A stretch of DNA of 11,102 bases from Bacteroidaceae bacterium (GTDB lineage Bacteria; Bacteroidota; Bacteroidia; Bacteroidales; Bacteroidaceae), in contig JAGBYN010000083.1 in assembly GCA_017628775.1 (NCBI GenBank), positions 1 through 11,102 on the forward strand, written 5' to 3'. Shown here one piece after another: positions 6,307 to 11,102 of this stretch. The position numbers and the translations under genes are program-made. The first letter of the stretch is position 1. Every line of letters begins with the position of its first letter. The notes beneath the pieces were generated by a model. It saw only the letters and a program-made list of their open reading frames with translations. It searched no databases and was not told where the DNA came from.

Positions 6307-6453
6307 ATGGAAACTAACACTTTAAGTACTTATGTACGTCCTGAAATTGAGGTGTGTGAAATTGAAACTTCTTCAGTGTTAGCAACTAGTGGCGATCCTT
6401 CAATTACTAATCCCTCTTTGGGTTGGGATACTGAGGATGATGATATTTCTTAA
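6307..6453 (+). CDS. 48-residue acidic small protein, unknown function
   Basis: A short gene with ATG at 6307 and TAA at 6451-6453, preceded by a good promoter. The N-terminal half reads METNTLSTYVRPEIEVCEIE and continues with TSSVLATSGD. The tail is rich in Asp, Glu, Ser and Pro, ending in DTEDDDIS, without membrane segments or a signal peptide. This pattern (an N-terminal Y-x-x-P-x-x-E-V-x-x-I block, a hydrophobic VLA-x-S step, then a polar acidic tail) resembles many short Bacteroidales proteins I know of, whose function is unclear. A leader-plus-core layout, as in ribosomal peptide precursors, would fit, with VLATSG as a possible junction. No modification enzyme or transporter gene is seen nearby. 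It may share a transcript with the lipoprotein 91 nt downstream, with a hairpin between. Confidence 0.65.
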   Translation: METNTLSTYVRPEIEVCEIETSSVLATSGDPSITNPSLGWDTEDDDIS

Positions 6454-6459
6454 TCTGCA

Positions 6460-6499
6460 AAACACTCTTCCTCTCTAAAATAATAGCGGAAGAGCGTTT
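6460..6499 (+). terminator. hairpin between peptide gene and lipoprotein gene
   Basis: AAACACTCTTCC (6460-6471) pairs with GGAAGAGCGTTT (6488-6499), 11 of 12 pairs, loop 16 nt. Only three T follow before a G, so termination may be partial. It could reduce lipoprotein expression relative to the peptide gene. No consensus promoter is evident between it and the ATG at 6545. Confidence 0.5.
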
Positions 6500-6544
6500 G
6501 TGCTTAAAATTCGGTTATCAACAATCATTTAATTTTTCAACGGT

Positions 6545-7225
6545 ATGAATAAAATTTTTAAGACCACAGCAGCTTTGCTCTCACTCTTCACTTTCGTAGC
6601 GTGTGGTGAGGACGATTCATTAGACGAAAAACCAAATCGCATTCCCGAATATGCAGTTGACCTCGGTCTCCCCAGCGGTACGCTTTGGGCTGACCGTAAT
6701 GTAGGTGCAGATTCCCCTGAAGCTTACGGCGATTACTTTGCTTGGGGCGAAACGGAACCTAAGGATTATTACGCTTGGAACACTTACAAATGGTGCAACG
6801 GAAGCTCTAAAACCCAAACCAAGTATTGCAACGATAGTTCTTACGGCACTGTAGACAACAAAACTGTTCTTGATCTTGCAGACGATGCTGCTTATGTAAA
6901 TATGGGTAGCGAGTGGCGCATGCCGACATTTACTGAACTGGACGAACTCTGGGACAATTGTACTTGGACCTGGACTACTCAGAACGGCGTAGAAGGTTAT
7001 AAGGTGACAGGTCCTAACAACAACAGCCTTTTCCTCCCCGCTGCGGGTTATCGCGACTATAGCAGCCTTAGCAGCGCCGGTTCTTACGGCAGCTATTGGT
7101 CGAGTTCGCTCGACGACAAGAGCGAACCGGCATTCGCGTATGGGCTTTTCTTCGGCTCGGGCGGTTACGATTGGGACAGCGGAAGCCGTTACTACGGGCG
7201 GGCGGTGCGTGCTGTGGTGCGTTAG
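6545..7225 (+). CDS. surface lipoprotein with Fibrobacter-paralogue (C-type-lectin-like) domain
   Basis: A 226-residue predicted lipoprotein. Residues 1-20 form a type II signal peptide with lipobox FVAC and Cys20. The acidic GEDD right after Cys resembles the Bacteroidota export signal that sends lipoproteins to the cell surface. From about residue 38 it has the pattern VDLGLPSGTLWA..NVGA, YFAWGE, EWRMPT..E, NGVEGYKVTG, FLPAAGYR, YWSSS and a C-terminal RAVRAVVR. This is the pattern of the Fibrobacter succinogenes major paralogous domain (TIGR02145-like), related to formylglycine-enzyme/C-type-lectin folds that often bind ligands. Ligand unknown. GC content climbs from about 40% near the start to about 60% over 7081-7225 (my count). 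The gene is aromatic-rich, has no enzyme motif and ends before a strong bidirectional terminator. Confidence 0.85.
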   Translation: MNKIFKTTAALLSLFTFVACGEDDSLDEKPNRIPEYAVDLGLPSGTLWADRNVGADSPEAYGDYFAWGETEPKDYYAWNTYKWCNGSSKTQTKYCNDSSYGTVDNKTVLDLADDAAYVNMGSEWRMPTFTELDELWDNCTWTWTTQNGVEGYKVTGPNNNSLFLPAAGYRDYSSLSSAGSYGSYWSSSLDDKSEPAFAYGLFFGSGGYDWDSGSRYYGRAVRAVVR

Positions 7226-7407
7226 AGAATTTAAAGTGCATCCTTGCCCCCCTAAAAAAAATAGAACATCCCACGGGCAAGAATGCCAAGAACAAAAATG
7301 ACAGGAATTTTAATTAGCATGTGTAACTGCTCTCACTTGCACGATCTTTCCTTCTTTACAAAAAGTAAATTTTTGACCTATACGCCTACATTTTGCACTT
7401 TAAAATG

Positions 7408-7449
7408 AAAAGCCCACATCCCTCATAAACACAAGGGATGTGGGCTTTT
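7408..7449. terminator. bidirectional intrinsic terminator
   Basis: AAAAGCCCACATCCCT (7408-7423) pairs perfectly over 16 bp with AGGGATGTGGGCTTTT (7434-7449), loop 10 nt. A residues on one side and T on the other make it work both ways. It separates the convergent lipoprotein gene (+) and O-methyltransferase gene (-). The rest of 7226-7506 holds an imperfect GCAT-CTTGCCC/GGGCAAG-ATGC inverted repeat (about 7238-7286) and no gene. Confidence 0.92.
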
Positions 7450-7463
7450 GGTATCCAGCCAAT

Positions 7464-7477
7464 AGACCTATAGGTCT
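7464..7477. promoter_or_regulatory. perfect 14-bp palindrome
   Basis: AGACCTATAGGTCT is an uninterrupted palindrome in the 3' region of the O-methyltransferase transcript, 30 bp after its stop codon. It could be a dimeric protein binding site or simply part of the 3' end; nothing in context decides this. Confidence 0.35.
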
Positions 7478-7506
7478 GATTTTATTGTTCACCAATCGTT
7501 GTTTCT

Positions 7507-8136
7507 TTAATCTTTGATTTTCTTGATTAACGTCAGTCCATCGCGTAAGGGAAAGATGAACTTTTCAACGCGTTCGTCGCGAGCAATGAGGTCGTTGAAG
7601 TTTTTGATGCCTACGGTTTGAGGATCGTTGTTGTAAGCTTCTTCTACGACGTGTCCGTCCCAGAGCGTGTTGTCTGCTAAAATATAGCCGCCTACGTTGA
7701 GGTAGCGCATGATGAGGTTGTAGTATTCGACGTATGTGCGTTTATTGGCATCGATGAAGGCCAGGTCTATTTTCAGGTTCATCGTGGGTAAAATCTTAAA
7801 CACATCGCCAATAATCATGTTTATTTGAGGCGGGAAGGGTGAATTTTCTAACCACGGACGTGTGAAGTCCTCTTGCTCGTCATTGATTTCAAATGTATAG
7901 ATTTGACTCCTTTCTTTCATGCCTTGAGCCATGCTTAATGCTGAATATCCTGAATACGTGCCGATCTCAACCACTGTTTTGGGGTTGATGAGCTCGGTGA
8001 GCATTTTAAGCAGAATACCTTGTGCATGGCCAGATGCCATGCGTGGGCGTATGAGGTGGATATTTGTGGCTCGATACAATTGGTGTAAGTAGGGGTGTTC
8101 AGGCGTGATGTGCTGCAAAATATATTCGTCGAGCAT
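7507..8136 (-). CDS. class I SAM-dependent O-methyltransferase (Methyltransf_3 family)
   Basis: A 209-residue cytoplasmic methyltransferase of the catechol-O-methyltransferase-like family, similar to bacterial YrrM/TrmR-type proteins. The SAM-binding motif VVEIGTYSGYSAL is at 55-67, an acidic residue after strand 2 lies in YTFEIN (80-85), and FIDANK (128-132) and LADNTLWDG (153-161) contain Asp129, Asp155 and Asn156, which fit the metal-binding residues of the family. Length is normal. The natural substrate is not evident; tRNA wobble hydroxyuridine or a small catechol-like molecule are both possible. It starts 15 nt after the aroQ stop codon, so the two are very likely cotranscribed. The terminator at 7408-7449 ends the unit. 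Confidence 0.9.
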   Translation of the reverse strand: MLDEYILQHITPEHPYLHQLYRATNIHLIRPRMASGHAQGILLKMLTELINPKTVVEIGTYSGYSALSMAQGMKERSQIYTFEINDEQEDFTRPWLENSPFPPQINMIIGDVFKILPTMNLKIDLAFIDANKRTYVEYYNLIMRYLNVGGYILADNTLWDGHVVEEAYNNDPQTVGIKNFNDLIARDERVEKFIFPLRDGLTLIKKIKD

Positions 8137-8151
8137 GACAGTCTTATTTTT

Positions 8152-8595
8152 TTATACGGGATTAACGAGTGCTTCTACGGCGAGCATATACGATTTGATA
8201 CCAAATCCAGCAATGACGCCACGACACACTGCTGCAATCATGGATTGATGTCGGAATGATTCGCGTTGGTGTACGTTGCTCAAATGAACTTCCACAACAG
8301 GGATCTGTACAGAGGCAATGCAATCGCGCAGTGCGATGGAGGTATGTGTGTATGCCCCTGCATTGAGGATTATGCCATCGATATTTTCATGCATGGCGCG
8401 CTGTATTCTGTCGATCAGGAAGCCTTCTACATTGCTTTGGTAGTAATCCACCTCAACGTTTGTGAAGTGTTCTTTGATCATGAGCAAGGCGTGCTCCATG
8501 GTGTTTGTGCCATAGATGGAAGGCTCGCGTTGTCCTAAAAGGTTTAGGTTTGGCCCATTAATAATAAGGATTTTCTTTTGGGGTGTCTGTTCCAT
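8152..8595 (-). CDS. aroQ: 3-dehydroquinate dehydratase, type II
   Basis: A 147-residue type II dehydroquinase, which converts 3-dehydroquinate to 3-dehydroshikimate in the shikimate pathway in the cytoplasm (usually as a dodecamer). The family signature GPNLNLLGQREPSIYG has catalytic Tyr28 in the lid loop. NAGAYTHTS (78-86) provides Asn78 and His84, EVHLSN (102-107) provides His104, and Arg111 follows. All expected active-site residues are present and length is typical. The gene starts at an ATG 12 nt after the permease stop codon and lies 15 nt before the methyltransferase gene, so it is part of the same minus-strand operon. Confidence 0.97.
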   Translation of the reverse strand: MEQTPQKKILIINGPNLNLLGQREPSIYGTNTMEHALLMIKEHFTNVEVDYYQSNVEGFLIDRIQRAMHENIDGIILNAGAYTHTSIALRDCIASVQIPVVEVHLSNVHQRESFRHQSMIAAVCRGVIAGFGIKSYMLAVEALVNPV

Positions 8596-8607
8596 AGTCC
8601 AAAGTTT

Positions 8608-9834
8608 TTATAAAAGACGGCGGGTGAGATAGCGTATTGGCCACCAAATGCTGACGCAGCTCACAAAGAATACAGTGCCGATAATCATCAGTATATCGAG
8701 AAGTTCAACGCTCACAGGATAATAATCCAGCAAGAACGTGCCATCACCATTGTCGAAGCGCAACCACCCGAAATATTGCTGTCCGAGGCAGAGTAAACAA
8801 CCCAGTACAACGCCTACTGTGGCGCCAATCAATGCAATCAAACATCCTTCTATGATGAAGATGCGTCGAATCATTGTTGGTGTGGCACCCAGGTTGTTGA
8901 GTGTAGCCATATCTTTTCGTTTATCAATAATCAACATTGACAGGCTTCCGATGATGTTGAATGTAGCTACCAAAAGGATAAATGTCAGGAAAAAGTACGA
9001 CATGAGTTTTTCGATTTCCATGACATTATACACGTCAGACTGCTGTTCTGTTTGATTTTGTATGATAAAATGCTCACCAGCTATGTCTTTTAACTCACGC
9101 TGCACTTTATTGATATTTGCCTTATCGTTCAGGCGGAGTTCCAAACTGGATATTTGTCCTTCCTTTTCAAATAGACTTTGCGTAAAGTCGATGTGCGTAA
9201 TGATGTAATTGTTGTCGTATTTTTCTTGATTAACGATAAAGACTTGTCCAGAAGATTTCAGGTAATCAACGTTAAAACTTTCTGTTGGGTTAGCCACGTT
9301 AATGCGTTCGCCTTGTTTGGGTGCACACATTTGAAGTACGCCAAAATCATTGGTTCCGCTGATGTATCGCGCCAGGGGTAAGCCAGCAATGCCGTAAAAC
9401 GTGTCGTTGTCTTTAAGCAGCAATGTATCGCCCTGCCCACGAAGAATCGTATTTATGGGAATGGTTTGTGCAAAATTATCTTCAACGCCTTTGAGTTCCA
9501 CCACCAGGGGATGTCCTTCAAAGAGAATGAGCGCATAATCCTGCAATATGTTTGATGCAGAAGCCACTTCCTGGTGTTGCCGGATTTGTAAGAGCACACT
9601 GTCGTTGTCGCTGATAAACTTACCCTTCGCAGGAATTACTTTTAATTGTGGGTCAAACGCAGTATAGAGTCCTTCAACAACTTCTCTAAATCCGTTGAAC
9701 ACCGATAATGTGCACACCAATGCCATTGTGGCAAGCGTTATACCGCCCATAGAGATGGACGATATAATATTTATTGCGTTATGGCTCTTTTTGGAAAAGA
9801 GGTAGCGAAGTGCCAAAAGGAAAGATAGTGACAA
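8608..9834 (-). CDS. LolC/LolE-type ABC transporter permease (FtsX family)
   Basis: An inner-membrane permease of the LolC/LolE group, which with a LolD-like ATPase moves lipoproteins towards the outer membrane. The N-terminus ALRYLFSKKSHNAINIIS..SM runs into the first membrane helix and STLSVFNGF-like region. A large periplasmic domain follows, then three C-terminal helices with the FtsX pattern (IIDKRKDMATLNNLGATPTMIRRIF, then GATVGVVLGCLLC). There is no ATG before the conserved N-terminus; the first in-frame Met is inside helix 1. I chose TTG at 9832-9834 because it leaves nine residues before RYLFSKK, as homologues have, giving 408 residues. A TTG at 9916-9918 would add a 28-residue Lys/Pro-rich extension and lies in a repeat. 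Substrate is inferred from family. No ATPase gene adjoins. Confidence 0.88.
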   Translation of the reverse strand: MSLSFLLALRYLFSKKSHNAINIISSISMGGITLATMALVCTLSVFNGFREVVEGLYTAFDPQLKVIPAKGKFISDNDSVLLQIRQHQEVASASNILQDYALILFEGHPLVVELKGVEDNFAQTIPINTILRGQGDTLLLKDNDTFYGIAGLPLARYISGTNDFGVLQMCAPKQGERINVANPTESFNVDYLKSSGQVFIVNQEKYDNNYIITHIDFTQSLFEKEGQISSLELRLNDKANINKVQRELKDIAGEHFIIQNQTEQQSDVYNVMEIEKLMSYFFLTFILLVATFNIIGSLSMLIIDKRKDMATLNNLGATPTMIRRIFIIEGCLIALIGATVGVVLGCLLCLGQQYFGWLRFDNGDGTFLLDYYPVSVELLDILMIIGTVFFVSCVSIWWPIRYLTRRLL

Positions 9835-9913
9835 GGTTGAAGTGTTTTTTGGGGGGTGTTTTGGATTTACGTTTTTTGAATGAGGTGGTTTTTTTAGTGT
9901 CGTGAAAAAAATC

Positions 9914-9958
9914 TGCAATAGATGCTATAGGAGCAATAGATGCAATAGAAACTATAGA
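9914..9958 (-). repeat. 9-bp tandem array (TGCAATAGA type)
   Basis: Five units of 9 bp (TGCAATAGA, TGCTATAGG, AGCAATAGA, TGCAATAGA, AACTATAGA on the + strand) lie immediately upstream of the permease gene. The unit differs from TTAAGGTCT but the period is the same. The outermost candidate start of the permease (9918) falls in the first unit. Confidence 0.8.
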
Positions 9959-10013
9959 TAGGATGGAGCTATTGCTTAACGAGCATATGAGGTCGGTGCA
10001 TTGATTGGATAAC

Positions 10014-10116
10014 GGGCCGACATTGGATTGGTGCGTTGGTTGATGCCAGGCCGATATTGGATTGGTGCGATTGGTGCGTTGGTTGATGCCGGGCCGACAC
10101 GGGGATCGGCCCCTAC
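10014..10116. repeat. tandem GGGCCGA / GATTGGTGCG repeat ending in palindromic element
   Basis: Three related units begin with GGGCCGAC, AGGCCGAT and GGGCCGAC at 10014, 10048 and 10091. Each of the first two continues with ATTGGATTGGTGCG and ends in TTGGTTGATGCC. The last unit is the 26-bp palindrome (10091-10116) also found at 329-354. The sequence is intergenic between rbfA and the permease gene and appears non-coding. Confidence 0.8.
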
Positions 10117-10122
10117 CTATCA

Positions 10123-10195
10123 TCTCCCCTCTCTAAACTCTCAACTCTAACCTCTAAACTCTAAACTCTCAACTCTAACCTCTCCTCTCTCAACT
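10123..10195. repeat. CT-rich heptamer array, copy 3
   Basis: About ten degenerate 7-bp units (CTCTAAA, CTCTCAA, CTCTAAC) lie between the palindromic element and the 3' end of rbfA. This is the longest of the heptamer arrays in the window. On the coding (-) strand it is GA-rich. Confidence 0.78.
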
Positions 10196-10233
10196 TTATT
10201 TTTTACGTCACTAAGTTACCACTTTACGCGTTA

Positions 10234-10569
10234 TTATTTCGCGAGCAGTTCGTCGATGTGTTCAATATAATCTAAAGAATCGTCAACGAAGAATTTAAGT
10301 TCGGGGATGATGCGCAATTGATGGCGCACGCGGTTGCCCAATTCAAATCGGACTTGCTTGGTGTTGTTGTTGATATTGCCAACAATTTCTTCGCTACGTT
10401 CAGAAGGGAATACGCTGAGGTAAACGCGACAGATGCTCATATCGGGCGAGATACGCACGGCACTTACCGAAACGAGTACGCCTGGCATTGCTTTCGTTTG
10501 TTGTTGAAAGATATCGCATAATTCCTTTTGTATCAATCGAGAAATTTTTTGTTGTCGTGTAGTTTCCAT
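10234..10569 (-). CDS. rbfA: 30S ribosome-binding factor A
   Basis: A 111-residue protein matching RbfA, a KH-fold factor that binds the 30S subunit and helps 16S rRNA 5'-end maturation. The N-terminus (RQQKISRLIQKELCDIFQ) and the C-terminal VRHQLRIIPELKFFVDDSLDY block with the following DELL are diagnostic, and length is normal. ATG at 10567-10569 is the obvious start. It lies 52 bp after sufE on the same strand. The 399 bp to the permease start are filled with repeats, so whether rbfA and the permease share a transcript is unclear. No clear terminator hairpin follows the gene. Confidence 0.95.
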   Translation of the reverse strand: METTRQQKISRLIQKELCDIFQQQTKAMPGVLVSVSAVRISPDMSICRVYLSVFPSERSEEIVGNINNNTKQVRFELGNRVRHQLRIIPELKFFVDDSLDYIEHIDELLAK

Positions 10570-10621
10570 TTGTTACAAGTTTAATTTTGAGGAAAAAAGG
10601 TTTGTAAGTAATTTATCGCCT

Positions 10622-11044
10622 TTAGTTTTGTGAGGCACTCATGGCCAGGGCATACACTTTGATTTTACGAATCATGGCCAACAAGCCGTTTGAGCGCGTG
10701 GGCGAGAGGTGTTCGGTGAGTCCGATTTGCTCAATGAAGTAGAAGTCGGCTTCCAAGATATCCTTTGCAGGTTGGTTGTTCACAATGCGTAAAAGCAGGT
10801 TTACAATACCTTTTACGATGAGCGCATCGCTTTCGGCTTTAAAGTGAAGTATGCCATTTTGGTTTTCGCACACCAGCCACACCCTGCTTTGGCATCCATC
10901 GATTAAGTTATCGTTGGTTTTGAATGCTTCATCAAGAGGTTCTTGTTCTTCTCCAAGGTCGATGAGTAATTGGTAACGATCCATCCAATCGTCCAATTCA
11001 ATAAATTCCTCAATGACTTCATCCTGAATTTCGTTTATTGTCAT
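10622..11044 (-). CDS. sufE: cysteine desulfuration protein SufE
   Basis: A 140-residue SufE-family protein. It accepts persulfide sulfur from the cysteine desulfurase SufS and passes it to the SUF scaffold for Fe-S cluster assembly in the cytoplasm. The active-site motif NLIDGCQSRVW places Cys51 exactly where the catalytic cysteine lies in E. coli SufE, and the YQLLIDLG and KGIVNLLLRI segments also fit the family. ATG at 11042-11044. No sufS or sufBCD is in the window; isolated sufE genes are common in Bacteroidales. It starts 6 nt after the stop codon of the upstream partial gene, which suggests cotranscription. Confidence 0.95.
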   Translation of the reverse strand: MTINEIQDEVIEEFIELDDWMDRYQLLIDLGEEQEPLDEAFKTNDNLIDGCQSRVWLVCENQNGILHFKAESDALIVKGIVNLLLRIVNNQPAKDILEADFYFIEQIGLTEHLSPTRSNGLLAMIRKIKVYALAMSASQN

Positions 11045-11050
11045 AGTTTA

Positions 11051-11101
11051 TTAGTTTTGAGTTTCTGTATTGCGTAATACTTGCATTACTGTTTGTCCAA
11101 C
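11051..11101 (-). CDS. C-terminal end of an upstream gene (partial)
   Basis: Sixteen codons and a TAA stop (complement of 11051-11053) enter from the right edge, reading VGQTVMQVLRNTETQN. The VGQTVMQV ending resembles the C-terminus of Bacteroidales M28-type peptidases (glutaminyl-cyclase-like), but this is too short to be sure. The 6-nt gap to the sufE start supports a real gene end. Confidence 0.45.
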   Translation of the reverse strand, partial: VGQTVMQVLRNTETQN

Positions 11102-11102
11102 A

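Noticed and set aside
6545..7225. Diversity-generating retroelement target
   Set aside because: The fold type and variable-looking end fit, but no reverse transcriptase, accessory gene or adenine-rich template repeat is in the window, so it is listed only as a possibility under the GC-shift finding.
9779..10123. 114-codon minus-strand frame overlapping the permease start
   Set aside because: It reads through the 9-bp array and the GGGCCGA repeats and then the permease gene out of frame; no independent support.

Overview
The window looks like a chromosomal piece from a Bacteroidota species of the order Bacteroidales, probably Prevotella-like. The reasons are the 5S rRNA sequence, a promoter of the Bacteroidota type (TTG, 19 bp, TATGTTTG), a lipoprotein with an acidic export signal just after its lipobox cysteine, and a right-hand block of housekeeping genes typical of Bacteroidales. 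The genus cannot be fixed from sequence reading alone.

Left edge (1-165): the 3' end of an rRNA operon, with a complete 5S rRNA gene and its terminator. Then come short intergenic repeats (172-420): a 9-bp tandem array, CT-rich heptamers and a 26-bp palindrome. An apparently non-coding stretch (about 465-1045) is bounded by two strong hairpins.

Accessory cassette (1132-5192, + strand): a multi-spanning GT-C glycosyltransferase, a UbiA-family enzyme resembling decaprenyl-phosphate phosphoribosyltransferase, and a HAD-IB phosphatase, tightly packed. Together they would make a polyprenyl-phosphate-linked pentose (polyprenyl phosphate + PRPP, then dephosphorylation) and transfer it to an acceptor outside the cytoplasm. 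A separately promoted DUF554 membrane protein follows. Seven bases after its stop codon lies a second copy of the 3' 42 nt of the 5S gene, with the rRNA terminator and a shorter 9-bp array. The cassette is therefore bracketed by direct repeats 5120 bp apart, which points to insertion or recombination at the end of the rRNA operon.

Middle (5283-6306): about 1 kb without a convincing gene, made of repeat fragments, GC-rich hairpins and a 14-T run next to a good promoter. That promoter drives a 48-codon peptide gene (6307-6453) and probably a secreted, likely surface-exposed lipoprotein (6545-7225) with a Fibrobacter-paralogue/C-type-lectin-like repeat domain. The 3' end of the lipoprotein gene is clearly richer in GC than its start. 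A perfect bidirectional terminator (7408-7449) separates it from the convergent genes on the right.

Right block (7507-11102, - strand, transcribed right to left): the end of an unidentified upstream gene, sufE (Fe-S cluster sulfur transfer), rbfA (30S maturation), a LolC/LolE-type ABC permease, aroQ (shikimate pathway) and a class I O-methyltransferase. Between rbfA and the permease are about 400 bp of the same repeat families seen at the left. They press so close to the permease gene that it has no ATG near its conserved N-terminus and apparently starts at TTG.
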